Source: a virus. Taken from it: a stretch of DNA of 64,000 nucleotides. A program made the position numbers and the translations under genes. Under the pieces are notes generated by a model that made no database searches, was not told the origin of the DNA, and saw nothing but the letters and a program-made list of their open reading frames with translations. The stretch is from IMG/VR virus record IMGVR_UViG_3300036980_001087, positions 1 to 64,000 of that record; one strand, given 5' to 3'. Shown here one piece after another: positions 24,178 through 33,414 of this stretch. The number at the start of each line of letters is the position of its first letter. The first letter of the stretch is position 1.

Positions 24178-24963
24178 ATGATCCTACGTCAAACAGAATA
24201 TAATAACTGGAGAGGGGCATGGGATTCTGAAAGAGCCTATATAGTTTATGATATCATTGAATATAATGGCTCTTCCTATGTTTGCATTAAACAACATACC
24301 AATCAAGCTCCTCCAAATTTTACTTATTGGGATTTATTAGCTGAAGGACAAATAGGTCCGCAAGGTCCTCAAGGGGATATTGGTACACAAGGAGATCAGG
24401 GTTTTCAGGGGCAAAAGGGTGACCAAGGTTTCCAGGGAGATGTTGGAAGTACTGGACCTCAAGGTCTTCAAGGTAATACGGGAGCGCAAGGCCCACAAGG
24501 TTTAACGGGCTCTACTGGACCACAAGGCAATCAAGGATTTCAAGGTAACCAAGGGCCGCAGGGAGATCAAGGCTTTCAGGGGATCCCTGGGCCAATGACA
24601 CAAGTAGGTTCCAATAGTAGTGATGGAGTAACAAATACTACTTCTGGAACTTATACCCAAAAATTAAGTTTATCCTTTACTCCTACAGTTACTGGAACTT
24701 ATCTCTTATCTTGGTCAGCAGAAGTAACAAATTCTACAAAAAATAATACTACATATGTACAAGTACAACAGAACGATACTACTACATTAGCAGGAGAAAT
24801 TGCTGGATATATTCTTACTGCGGAAGCCTATATTCCTTTCTCAGGTATTGCAATTTTATCATTAACCGCAAGTACGGTCTATAATTTTGATATGGATCTT
24901 CGGAGAGATGCAGCTACAGGTAGAATTCGTAATGCACGTTTATCTTTAGTGAGGTTGACATAA
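24178..24963 (+). CDS. collagen-like fibre with carbohydrate-binding N-terminus
   Basis: 261 residues. Residues 1-55 form a CBM5/12-like module (WRGAWDSERAYIVYDIIEYN, YVCIKQHTN, YWDLL). Residues 60-140 are Gly-x-y triplets rich in Gln (GPQGDQGFQG types) that should form a collagen triple helix. The last 115 residues are a beta-rich, C1q/TNF-like head ending in RNARLSLVRLT. It would be a trimeric spike on head or tail for sticking to surface sugars. A paralogue with two such CBM modules is encoded on the opposite strand at 54.9 kb. Confidence 0.85.
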   Translation: MILRQTEYNNWRGAWDSERAYIVYDIIEYNGSSYVCIKQHTNQAPPNFTYWDLLAEGQIGPQGPQGDIGTQGDQGFQGQKGDQGFQGDVGSTGPQGLQGNTGAQGPQGLTGSTGPQGNQGFQGNQGPQGDQGFQGIPGPMTQVGSNSSDGVTNTTSGTYTQKLSLSFTPTVTGTYLLSWSAEVTNSTKNNTTYVQVQQNDTTTLAGEIAGYILTAEAYIPFSGIAILSLTASTVYNFDMDLRRDAATGRIRNARLSLVRLT

Positions 24964-25169
24964 TGATATACCATTATAATATACAAAATCAAATAAGTCT
25001 TGATTATATTCACGAACAAGTTGCTTTATCCCTCATGGAAGATAAAAATATTGATTATTGTAGATGGGATGAAGATGAGGGGGATTTAGAAATATATTGG
25101 ACTACAGAACTTAGTGATGCAGATTATTCTATTCTAACCCAAATTGTTAATACGGCCCCTATTATATGA
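24963..25169 (+). CDS. hypothetical 68-residue acidic protein
   Basis: Starts on the fibre gene's stop (TAATG). Very acidic (YCRWDEDEGDLEIYW), with no Lys-rich region. It may be a fibre accessory or assembly chaperone; this is guessed from position only. Confidence 0.5.
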   Translation: MIYHYNIQNQISLDYIHEQVALSLMEDKNIDYCRWDEDEGDLEIYWTTELSDADYSILTQIVNTAPII

Positions 25170-25753
25170 AAAATATAATTAAAGACACTAATACAATTTT
25201 TGATCTGGTTCTTCTCGGAACTGATGGTAAAAAAGTAGAAGGCCTGGATATTCTATATGAAATTAGAAGGGCCGATGATAATTCTTTAACTGATACCGGA
25301 ATAATGGGGGAAGAATCAGGCAGGTATTTTGTAATAATTAACCTATCCGTTAAGGCACAATATGTTATTTTTTATACCACTCCTGCCGGATATGAAGACG
25401 GCATGGAGGAGTTTATAGTAATTGATGAGCAGGCAAAAGAGGCCTCTGTGCAGTCTGTTTCTACTAAAATTGATTCCGTTGCGGGCACCCTTACTACAAT
25501 AATTAATTCCTTGACCACCCACAGAGGACTTACAGAAGATAAATTAGCCAGGATATTAGGCCTGGTGCAAGAGAACTATAGGATTATAGATCCGACCTAT
25601 GATTCAAACGGGGATCTAGTGAGTAGCATAATTAGGCTTTATAATTCTAAAGCTGACTGCAATAGCAATATAAATCCGTTTGCTACTTATTCAGTTGTAG
25701 CCACATATGATGTTGATCACCACCTCACAAGTTATAAAGTCACGAAAGAGTAA
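25166..25753 (+). CDS. hypothetical virion-associated protein
   Basis: 195 residues. The first 85 residues have a beta-sandwich pattern (FDLVLLGTDGKKVEGLDILY...GRYFVIINLSVKAQYVI) like fibre N-terminal domains. A coiled-coil segment follows (QSVSTKIDSVAGTLTTIINS), then a beta-rich end (RIIDPTYDSNGDLVSSIIRL) common in phage structural proteins. It is probably a spike or head-fibre part, with overlap to the previous gene (ATGA). Confidence 0.55.
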   Translation: MKNIIKDTNTIFDLVLLGTDGKKVEGLDILYEIRRADDNSLTDTGIMGEESGRYFVIINLSVKAQYVIFYTTPAGYEDGMEEFIVIDEQAKEASVQSVSTKIDSVAGTLTTIINSLTTHRGLTEDKLARILGLVQENYRIIDPTYDSNGDLVSSIIRLYNSKADCNSNINPFATYSVVATYDVDHHLTSYKVTKE

Positions 25754-25756
25754 TAG

Positions 25757-26506
25757 ATGAATCTTAAAACACTAGCGTCTAAGGGGTTATTAAACCTCAA
25801 AGATTACGTTGGTCAAATTAGTAAGGGCCTTCTTGAAAAGGTAGGCCTTTATCGTAAACGTAAGACCATTAAAGCGGACGCTATAATTGTCAGTGGCTCG
25901 CAGTTACCTACCGGTGGTGGAAAGCGTAAGAAGTCTACCAAAACCCCATATTACCCTGGAAGGATAGTCCCAAAGGTTAAAAAGCTCAAACTCACCGGAA
26001 CTAAGAAATTCCCCTTCTATTTCAAGGCCTTTGTGCGTGGCAAATTGATGATCCAGGTCAAGGTGAGCACCAAGGTAAGGGCAAAGAAGCGCGTCCCTAC
26101 GGGCCTCCTAGCGCAAATAACGGGCATTAAACTGTTTAAGAAGATGGTTAAGGTGCTTTTACGTGGAATCTTATTGACAAAAGTAATGACATCTTTACGT
26201 ATTTTATATACTAAGTTGTTCTCTCTCAAACAGTTATGGTTTGTCAAGGGCACGAAATCATTCACCTACCAAGTACGCCAGGTACTTAGAGGTACCAAGT
26301 TATTTCCCCACTTTAACAAGTATATCATAGTAGGGGCTAGAACTATCAAAACTATTGCAAGGATCACCATAAAAGGTAGGGTAATTAAGGCTATTAAATT
26401 AGGATTGAATCTGAGGGGTAGGAAGGATTTTGCGAAATTTTTGTATGCTTTAGGCTTACTTGATGTAGATAAGAAACGCCAGCCCAAACGTCCAACCAAG
26501 AATTAA
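25757..26506 (+). CDS. very basic repeat protein, unknown
   Basis: 249 residues, extremely rich in Lys and Arg with few acidic residues. From about residue 85 it contains four loose repeats of about 40 residues built on G(T/I)K-x-F...(V/L)RG: GTKKFPFYFKAFVRG, GIKLFKKMVKVLLRG, GTKSFTYQVRQVLRG and a final IKGRV unit. Such a charge suggests DNA or lipopolysaccharide binding, or a protein packaged in the head. I recognise no family. Its 3' end overlaps the last leftward gene by 51 bases. Confidence 0.6.
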   Translation: MNLKTLASKGLLNLKDYVGQISKGLLEKVGLYRKRKTIKADAIIVSGSQLPTGGGKRKKSTKTPYYPGRIVPKVKKLKLTGTKKFPFYFKAFVRGKLMIQVKVSTKVRAKKRVPTGLLAQITGIKLFKKMVKVLLRGILLTKVMTSLRILYTKLFSLKQLWFVKGTKSFTYQVRQVLRGTKLFPHFNKYIIVGARTIKTIARITIKGRVIKAIKLGLNLRGRKDFAKFLYALGLLDVDKKRQPKRPTKN

Positions 26507-26935
26507 TTCTGTAGCAACATCCTGAATATTAAATTGTACTACAAACCAGTTGACCAAACCTAAAAGTAGTGTAAACATAACATAGGTATACCAGTCTCTA
26601 GTTTGAATAGCTATAGGCAGAAAAGCAATAAGCCCATACATTATTCCACATAATGCACGGGCCTGTATATCTGTTAGGCCTAAGGTTTTCATAAAGATCG
26701 AATTTGGCCCATAGCCTAATCTAATTATTAAAGCAAAAAGTAATGAGAGTAGTCCGATTAACAAATTTTTAGATAACCATCCAAACCATAATCCACATAA
26801 AATCGGTATTATTGTATCTCTCCAACCAGTCCAGGGCACCGGATTAGGAAAAGCCCCTTCAGTGCCCCAACCACCTAAACGCCATAAGGGCCCTGAAACT
26901 AACCATAAGAAGCTTCCAATTATATATTGTAACAT
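26456..26935 (-). CDS. multi-spanning membrane protein at end of late operon
   Basis: 159 residues with about five hydrophobic segments (IIPILCGLWFGWLS, LLIGLLSLLFALIIRLG, LCGIMYGLIAFLPIAI, YVMFTLLLGLVNWFVV, LILGWTFGLAFLIYI). As the final gene of the structural operon it could belong to lysis or to membrane remodelling, but it is larger and more hydrophobic than usual holins and I do not assign one. It overlaps its upstream neighbour and also the 3' end of the opposing basic protein gene. Confidence 0.55.
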   Translation of the reverse strand: MLQYIIGSFLWLVSGPLWRLGGWGTEGAFPNPVPWTGWRDTIIPILCGLWFGWLSKNLLIGLLSLLFALIIRLGYGPNSIFMKTLGLTDIQARALCGIMYGLIAFLPIAIQTRDWYTYVMFTLLLGLVNWFVVQFNIQDVATELILGWTFGLAFLIYIK

Positions 26936-27186
26936 TATTCTTTATTTACTTGTCCTTCTCGGTCTACCAAAATATCTAACTTACCTTCAATATTAGCTAG
27001 CCGTTCCCTTACTTCAATTTGATTTGCACTTTGCTCTTTAACTTCTTTAGCTAAGCGTCTAACTTCTTTATGCAGATGGCGGACGTCATTGAATTTAATT
27101 ATCACAAAAAAAGCAGCCTGAATTAAAAATAAAACTATCGTACTAACTGCGGGCCAAAGACGTAATCCTAGGTCTAAATCTATCAT
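26935..27186 (-). CDS. single-TM protein with coiled coil (holin/spanin-like candidate)
   Basis: 83 residues behind GGGAGG. One membrane helix (VSTIVLFLIQAAFFVIIKF, about 13-31) is followed by a charged heptad-like coiled coil (DVRHLHKEVRRLAKEVKEQS...VRERLANIEGKLDILV). This shape is shared by some phage holins of the haemolysin XhlA type and by i-spanins. It lies next to a multi-TM protein at the end of the late operon, where lysis genes often sit. No endolysin is recognisable in the window. Confidence 0.55.
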   Translation of the reverse strand: MIDLDLGLRLWPAVSTIVLFLIQAAFFVIIKFNDVRHLHKEVRRLAKEVKEQSANQIEVRERLANIEGKLDILVDREGQVNKE

Positions 27187-27197
27187 GGTTGCCTCCC

Positions 27198-27974
27198 TTA
27201 ATATGCGGAACGTAAAAATTCCAAAGTGAAGTTGGAATATTTTCCGCTTGATCCGCTAGAAGATCCCCTAACAAAACAAACATTTGTAAGCGTATAAGAG
27301 GTGCCACCATACGTTACTGTTAGTGTATCTGCCGTTGTTGATAAAGTAGTATATAGATTAACTAAATATTGCTCTATTTCAATTCTAGAGTCTTTTTTAA
27401 TATATCCATTTACTGTAATACTTAATTTACCACCACCAACATAACCAGTGGACATCATTTTAATTCCTAAAGCGGTTGGTAACATATACTCAATCACATT
27501 TCCATCATAAGCAACATTAACTGAAGCATGATCCCCAATATAAATACTACCAAATTTAACTGTTTCTACCTCAGCAGTAGATCCAGGAGCATCGTCTATT
27601 TTTCCAGACTTAGAAAATGTAAAGGTTGAAACAACAAATTCTCCCTGCGCAGACTTAATAGAATATGAGGTAACCCTACAATTAGCTAAAGTTACGGCTA
27701 TACCGGTTGTTCCATCTGGCCCACCCAAGGTAAGGATGATGTCAAAATAAGCACCGACATCAAGTCCGGTATCAAAAGTAGGCTCTAAAAACTCACAAGT
27801 TACGGTAAGATCCTCTGTCTCAGTGTCTTCTGAGATAACCTGCCCCTCAGGGCCATACTCCTTATGGGTATTAATTCTATAATCTAAAGCAATATTTCGG
27901 GCAAATTCTATCGTTTTAATAGTAGCCCCACCTTGCTTTAGAACTAAATTCCCTACAGAAAAGCTGTAAACCAT
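27198..27974 (-). CDS. tail-tube-like two-domain protein
   Basis: 258 residues. The first half ends in LANCRVTSYSIKSAQGEFVV followed by STFTFSKSG, closely echoing the end of the tail tube candidate at 39.7 kb (LNRCKATNYEITSTQDGFIT then YRLELRKS). A second, similar beta domain fills residues 135-258 (LTVTYGGTSYTLTNVCFV...NFTLEFLRSAY). So it looks like a tandem pair of tube-fold domains, perhaps a distal tail or baseplate ring, or a second tube subunit. A GTTTTCAAT motif and GGAGG precede it, suggesting separate expression. Confidence 0.6.
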   Translation of the reverse strand: MVYSFSVGNLVLKQGGATIKTIEFARNIALDYRINTHKEYGPEGQVISEDTETEDLTVTCEFLEPTFDTGLDVGAYFDIILTLGGPDGTTGIAVTLANCRVTSYSIKSAQGEFVVSTFTFSKSGKIDDAPGSTAEVETVKFGSIYIGDHASVNVAYDGNVIEYMLPTALGIKMMSTGYVGGGKLSITVNGYIKKDSRIEIEQYLVNLYTTLSTTADTLTVTYGGTSYTLTNVCFVRGSSSGSSGKYSNFTLEFLRSAY

Positions 27975-27990
27975 TGGTATTCCTCCTACT

Positions 27991-27999
27991 ATTGAAAAC
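27991..27999 (-). promoter_or_regulatory. GTTTTCAAT motif before tail-tube-like gene
   Basis: Read on the minus strand, GGTAGTTTTCAATAGTAGGAGG contains the repeated core and runs straight into the ribosome binding site; the start codon is 16 bases beyond the core. It sits in a 63-base gap. Confidence 0.55.
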
Positions 28000-28037
28000 T
28001 ACCTAATAAGTACAATATATTTTAATTTAAATTCTTC

Positions 28038-29738
28038 CTACTCTATAGGCTTAATAAAAGTATCATTAAAAGCTACATTAATTGAAGAATGACTACTCCA
28101 TGCCCAAGTAGGAAACGTGTAAGGATGGGCATAATCCATATTAGTCATGGTATGTGAAAAAATTACTCCTGTAATTATTGCATTAATGGCTGTTGGAAAT
28201 TGTACTTTATAATCTTCATATAAATTTCTTTTAAATTCTCCGCTATGCGTAGCTATTGGATTAATTATAAATGTATTATCTGGATAGGGTAATAGTGGAT
28301 AAGATCCGTTATAATAACGATACCCTGGAGTGCCCCAATAATAATTAAGGCTCTGAAATAAACTATTTCCACCAGGATAAATAACTGTTAGTCTAATAGA
28401 GATACAAAAACCAGGACTGGAAACAAATGGGCCCAGTCCTGAAACTCCTTCTATAATGGTTGTGGTAAAAGTGGAGCCTATATTTAATGTTGGCATTATT
28501 AAACTCATTGGATCAGTTATACGTATACTCATTGGCTTAAGTTTCTTTAAAATTTCTTCTATACTAACTGGCTCGGAATCCTCAATATAGGTGTATGCTA
28601 TGCGCATTATTACTACTCTACCTGGTGTTCCAGTAAGATCTGCCCTATTAAATTTTAATTTTCCTACCCCGGGATTAGTATTAAGGATATCAGTAGAAAA
28701 TCTATATTTATCCCAAGTTCCTTCCAGTTTTCCTTCACGATAAAATGTAACAACTACTTCTGCTAGATCAGGGAAGGTTGTTACTGTGCCTGAAGTATAA
28801 TTTCCGGTTAGATTGGCCCAACTACCACTAAAGCTTGAGGAAGTAATGTGATATTCCACATATTGACCAGGGGAGCCCTTTAGCGCAACTCTAAAATGTC
28901 CCTGTCCAAGTGGTAATGAAAAAGCATTAGTTGTAGTATCAAATGCACCATATTCATTAGGGGTTAGATTGGGTATTACTTCCTGTTCAGCAGTTAATGC
29001 TAATGTTCCGCCAATATTTATGGTTTGCTTTTGGGTAACTGTTGGAAATAAAAAATATGGCATTGCTATACTAAAAGCTGAAGTCCACTCCCAAGAATGA
29101 TCACCATCAACAAGTCCCCTTACATAAGCAATATTTGGAGTTATATCCCCCCAACCTGGAATAAAATTAATTCGTTCACGATTTAATGTAACTGCTGGTA
29201 TAGTAGGATCCCACGTTTCCTTCCAGAATCCAAGAGATATGCCTCGTCTTAGTTCTTCCACATGTATTGCCTTAATTGAGCAGCGCTCCGGAATATATGG
29301 AACTTTTTCTATCCTATCCACGTCTGTCCAATCTACTTGTGCTGTTGTATATTCTTCCTCTCCATATTTATCGCGCTTAAAGTAGTCAGCAATTGTAAGT
29401 CCGGACTCTTCTAAGCATTGCTCAACTACCAGGCGTAAAGAAACAATATCTGCTTTTGATATAGACTTTTGTTTAGTAGCTAAAAACATAGTAAGTTTAG
29501 GTGGAAATGCAATTGACAATGAAGTACAAATTCCACTCCAATAAACTATTAATTGATCAATATGTATTTTTTTAATATTTGTTTTTCCAAAATAACTATC
29601 TCCAGCCAAACCATGTTGTGTTAGAATTGGATCATTTAACCAAATGGGGTCTTCCTGCCAAGATTCTAAATCCTCTGGGTGGGTTCCCAATGGTTTTAAT
29701 TTACTTTTACAAATATTGCAAATAGGAGCTGTAGGCAT
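28038..29738 (-). CDS. tail/baseplate-associated structural protein
   Basis: 566 residues. It opens with a CNICKSKL zinc knuckle. A central module contains HFRVALKGSPGQYVEYHI and then YRFSTDILNTNPGVGKLKFN, the same kind of module as in the collagen-like fibre at 54.9 kb (YTFSTD...PGAGKLKF). The C-terminal third is beta-rich. It is placed between a large baseplate-like protein and the tube-like protein, so a distal tail, fibre or baseplate role is likely. No enzymatic motif seen. Confidence 0.6.
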   Translation of the reverse strand: MPTAPICNICKSKLKPLGTHPEDLESWQEDPIWLNDPILTQHGLAGDSYFGKTNIKKIHIDQLIVYWSGICTSLSIAFPPKLTMFLATKQKSISKADIVSLRLVVEQCLEESGLTIADYFKRDKYGEEEYTTAQVDWTDVDRIEKVPYIPERCSIKAIHVEELRRGISLGFWKETWDPTIPAVTLNRERINFIPGWGDITPNIAYVRGLVDGDHSWEWTSAFSIAMPYFLFPTVTQKQTINIGGTLALTAEQEVIPNLTPNEYGAFDTTTNAFSLPLGQGHFRVALKGSPGQYVEYHITSSSFSGSWANLTGNYTSGTVTTFPDLAEVVVTFYREGKLEGTWDKYRFSTDILNTNPGVGKLKFNRADLTGTPGRVVIMRIAYTYIEDSEPVSIEEILKKLKPMSIRITDPMSLIMPTLNIGSTFTTTIIEGVSGLGPFVSSPGFCISIRLTVIYPGGNSLFQSLNYYWGTPGYRYYNGSYPLLPYPDNTFIINPIATHSGEFKRNLYEDYKVQFPTAINAIITGVIFSHTMTNMDYAHPYTFPTWAWSSHSSINVAFNDTFIKPIE

Positions 29739-29739
29739 A

Positions 29740-32700
29740 TTATGCGTAAGTACTTAAGCTTGAATCTGGTTTAACACTCGTCTCTGCCACTTGTACGGAC
29801 TTTCCAAATAAGCTTTTAATTTTATCTACATCATATGCTAAAGTACTAACTGTAGGCTTAAGTACTTCATTTTCCCTTTTACGTTCTTTATCTTTAATAA
29901 GTATGTGCAATGTGGAGGCATATTCAGATTGAGGAATTGATAATTCTAATGATGTTCTAAAGCCATCATTAAAAGAATGGCGTATTCTAACTACATCTAA
30001 GCCATTAACTGTTGTTCGTAAATCAAGAGTTTCGTCTCCTAAAATCTGTAAGGAGCCCTCTCTCAGTGGTAAATCAGATTTATGAAACTCTGTATTTGCT
30101 GCATCCTCTAAGGTTTCCATTACCTCATCTAAGTTATCTCCGGGCAATCCATATTCCTCATCTTCTTCATTAAAAATAGGGGTTATTCCCTGCACGATAT
30201 ATCGTTTTGGAGCGCCTGAACCAACTGTATAAGAATAACGTTTTCCCTTATATGTATATAATACTCGCATTGAAGCTATATATTGATCTGGGTCCTCTTC
30301 ATAGGCTACATCTAAATGTTCAGTTGTTAAATCTGCAGTAGTAGCATCAAATATTTCCCGTTCTAAAGTTCCACGTAATATCTGTGCTTCATACCTAACA
30401 GGTACAGAGTTAATTACAATATATGCAGTTTTTCCAGTTTCATCATGCGAATAGTCCACGGACGCACTGACATCTTGCCATTCTAGTGGATATGTTTCAT
30501 AAGAAACAATTGCTGGCTTTGAGGAGAAAGAGCCATCTCTCCAGGGATGAGCCACAGAGACCTCTTCTTCTGTAACTGGATCTATCCTGTTATATCTTTT
30601 TTCTAGAAGATCCATAGGAGTAAACTCCACATTTCCCGTAGTAATCCATTCTGTAAATCCATAATCTGTACCATACTCACTTAAAGCAGGCACCTCTTCC
30701 ATAATTTGTAATAGTTTGGTTATCTTTGGGGCACTATTAGTAAGGGCCTGCACCTTAACATTAGAAATTTCAGATTGAAATCCTCCCAAATTTAATGAAA
30801 AATAAAAGCCCTTTATATCGTCTTTAGTTTTAAATGGCGCTGGTATAGTACCAAAGGAAGTATTCTTAGGAGAAGGTACCTCTTCATGCAAAGGAAAAGA
30901 ATATAGGGCTCTATTTGGAGCAGTGGTTTTAAATAGATTTAAATCTCCTTTATTTGAATCTAAAATCCGCAATGAGTTTATTTCAGTATATTGAGAAAAA
31001 TCACTTACTGCAGTAACACTACGTATCTGATTGGTTTTATCATTAATTAAATTTTCCTCTAGAATATTTTGGCCAATCGTGTATGTTCGTCTACATATTG
31101 GATGCCCATATCGATATTCCCATAATCCTCCGGTAATAGGTGAGGAATATAGTACAGCCCCATGATAAGCAGCAATTGCAGCTCTTGCCTCTAATTCTGT
31201 ATTTCCAACTAAAGAGTCTTCATCAAACTTTGAAATATATTTTTTCTTTTCTGGGGGCCAGGGTTGTTCTCTACAAAAAGTAGAATAATAATAGGAAAAT
31301 CCAATAACTGTAAAATTTACTTGTAATGCTCCTCCACTCCACACGTCTTCACGTTTAAATAAATATCCACCAAATACATATCTTCCATTAATTTTAATAT
31401 AAACTGACTGTCCAGTAGCGAGCAAGGCCTCTTCTGTTGGCCGTATATTTTTATGAAAAGAGGCCGTACAAAAAGAAGGGCCATATACTATTTCAATCGA
31501 GTCCAATATATATCCTGTATAAACTATTCCACCTATTCTTATTTCATATGTAGGATTTGTTCTATATTGAATATCAAAAGTTGGTGTGCCTGATGCAGTG
31601 GCTCCCGCGCTCTCTAGGCCCTCACCATTAACTCCAACTACTTTAAAATTATAAGTAAGGCCAGTAACTAGTTCTCCAATTGTAGTTTGATAATCATATA
31701 TTAAGGTAGCGTTTTGTTTAATCCAGCTTCCTCCAACATCTTTATATACATTATATCCTACATTATCGGAACTTCCAGTCCAAGTTAAAAATATGGCATC
31801 CCCTAATTTTGGATCTGTGGCTATTAAAGCTGTGGGATTTACTGGAGTAGGATAAGCTGCTTGTAATTGCGCATTAAAAGTTTTACTACTCTCTACCCTA
31901 GCTTGAATTTGCCCATAGAAATATTTTACGGCTTTAATAGTGGCATCTGCAATACGTGTTTTTAGTATTCTATAGACTACTTTTGAATCTGATAAAATTT
32001 GATTATCCTCTATATGCTTAATACTAGAGTCTGCTAAAATTGTGCTTTGCTCCCTAGTAACTATCTTGGCATCTCCTATAATTTCCTGCTGAAGAGTTCC
32101 TTTTATATTAGCATTAGAATTAATAGTAGTAGTTTCTATTTGTTTAATTGTTGAATTAGAATTTATTATAGCCTGTTGTTTTTTACTAATTTTAGCATCA
32201 GATAAAATTGTTTGTTGGACAGTTCCTTTTATATTAGTATCTGAATTTATAGTAATTATTTTTATAGCCTTAACAACTGCATTAGAAAGTACAGTTTTTA
32301 GTTCTCTAGCTACAATTATTTTAGCATCTGCTTGTGTAGTGTGCTGGATGGTCCCTTTTATGTTTGAATTTGAATTTATAGTTGTTTGTGTAGTAACTGG
32401 TAAAGTTACCTCATCTAAATATAGTTGATTATCCACTAATTTTTGAAAAGTAAATTGTACTTTTCCAGAAGGTGGATTATTAATTACGGTAGGATATATC
32501 TCAGATGCCGAAGTACTATAAGGTTGTACTAGACTGCCCCATACTCCTCCCCGATATAATCTATATCTTAGATCATTAGGGTAATAAAATACTAAAATTA
32601 TATTAGTTCCAGAAGTAATGCCTAAAGTTACATGTAAATCTCCGCCATTGCCTGTGCCATCTAAATTTCCACTATCCCAAGATCCGGTATAATGATAGAC

Positions 32701-33414
32701 TTTTATTCCACCAGTGGTTCGTACTGCCCCCCAAATATCACTATCTCCAACTTTAAGAGTAGAAAAAAAGTCATTAGTGATTCCAGAAGCAGCTATATCA
32801 GTAGCAGAACTCCAACTGGAAGAATAAATTTTATACGTTAATTTTCCACCAGAAACATAAAGTGCCCAAATATCTGTACCTACTGGCATTAATGCTATAC
32901 CATAACAATTTGATGCAGTAGGATCATTTGCTGTCCAAGTTCCACTACCATCTTCATTTGGATTAGTTAATATTTTAAAATCATAATTTTGTTTAATATA
33001 ACCAACCCAAATATCCCCATTTGATCTTTGAGTTACTGCAACCTGATCAACAAGTTGACCAGTACCATATATATTTGAAGCTACTAAATAGGTTGTACCT
33101 TTTGTCCAACCACTACCATTCCAAGTAAATTTTACATAGTATACATTCCAATAAGAACTAAAAGAAGTAAATACTAAAAATATATTACCGTCCGCGTCCA
33201 TATGGCCCGCTGGATATCGTGCATTTGCTGCTGTAATGGCGGTCCAAGATCCAAAAGATGTTCCTCCATTTGAAGACACACTATAATATAAATAGGTGCC
33301 CGCATAGGGAGAAAATTGAATTAAATAATCCCCATATCTAAATACCTGCCTACTTTCTCCTGAAAGACCGGAGGCAAGAGCAGAAGTAATATAACCTATA
33401 GCATGTGCGGCCAT
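29740..33414 (-). CDS. large tail/baseplate protein with propeller, repeats and FN3
   Basis: 1224 residues in clear segments. About 1-340: repeated WSSATD/GGTSFGSW-type strands, like a sialidase-type beta-propeller. About 345-510: short repeats of about 20 residues around NSNSNIKGT...SDAKI. About 525-620: a fibronectin type III domain (PTALIATDPKLGDAIFLTW...GLTYNFKVVGVNGEG). From 630: a tail-protein part starting YEIRIGGIVYTGYILDSIEI, like siphophage gp37/tail-endopeptidase-type proteins. It probably sits at the tail tip and binds sugars. Its start overlaps the upstream gene's stop by one base. Confidence 0.7.
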   Translation of the reverse strand: MAAHAIGYITSALASGLSGESRQVFRYGDYLIQFSPYAGTYLYYSVSSNGGTSFGSWTAITAANARYPAGHMDADGNIFLVFTSFSSYWNVYYVKFTWNGSGWTKGTTYLVASNIYGTGQLVDQVAVTQRSNGDIWVGYIKQNYDFKILTNPNEDGSGTWTANDPTASNCYGIALMPVGTDIWALYVSGGKLTYKIYSSSWSSATDIAASGITNDFFSTLKVGDSDIWGAVRTTGGIKVYHYTGSWDSGNLDGTGNGGDLHVTLGITSGTNIILVFYYPNDLRYRLYRGGVWGSLVQPYSTSASEIYPTVINNPPSGKVQFTFQKLVDNQLYLDEVTLPVTTQTTINSNSNIKGTIQHTTQADAKIIVARELKTVLSNAVVKAIKIITINSDTNIKGTVQQTILSDAKISKKQQAIINSNSTIKQIETTTINSNANIKGTLQQEIIGDAKIVTREQSTILADSSIKHIEDNQILSDSKVVYRILKTRIADATIKAVKYFYGQIQARVESSKTFNAQLQAAYPTPVNPTALIATDPKLGDAIFLTWTGSSDNVGYNVYKDVGGSWIKQNATLIYDYQTTIGELVTGLTYNFKVVGVNGEGLESAGATASGTPTFDIQYRTNPTYEIRIGGIVYTGYILDSIEIVYGPSFCTASFHKNIRPTEEALLATGQSVYIKINGRYVFGGYLFKREDVWSGGALQVNFTVIGFSYYYSTFCREQPWPPEKKKYISKFDEDSLVGNTELEARAAIAAYHGAVLYSSPITGGLWEYRYGHPICRRTYTIGQNILEENLINDKTNQIRSVTAVSDFSQYTEINSLRILDSNKGDLNLFKTTAPNRALYSFPLHEEVPSPKNTSFGTIPAPFKTKDDIKGFYFSLNLGGFQSEISNVKVQALTNSAPKITKLLQIMEEVPALSEYGTDYGFTEWITTGNVEFTPMDLLEKRYNRIDPVTEEEVSVAHPWRDGSFSSKPAIVSYETYPLEWQDVSASVDYSHDETGKTAYIVINSVPVRYEAQILRGTLEREIFDATTADLTTEHLDVAYEEDPDQYIASMRVLYTYKGKRYSYTVGSGAPKRYIVQGITPIFNEEDEEYGLPGDNLDEVMETLEDAANTEFHKSDLPLREGSLQILGDETLDLRTTVNGLDVVRIRHSFNDGFRTSLELSIPQSEYASTLHILIKDKERKRENEVLKPTVSTLAYDVDKIKSLFGKSVQVAETSVKPDSSLSTYA

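Noticed and set aside
26499-26510. Perfect 12-base palindrome AGAATTAATTCT at the convergent junction.
   Set aside because: It lies inside coding sequence on both strands, is simple AT-rich sequence and has no GC stem or T-run to act as a bidirectional terminator.
26456-27186. Firm assignment of holin and spanin to the last two leftward genes.
   Set aside because: Their membrane and coiled-coil features fit only loosely, and no endolysin is recognisable nearby, so they are listed as membrane proteins with a possible lysis role.
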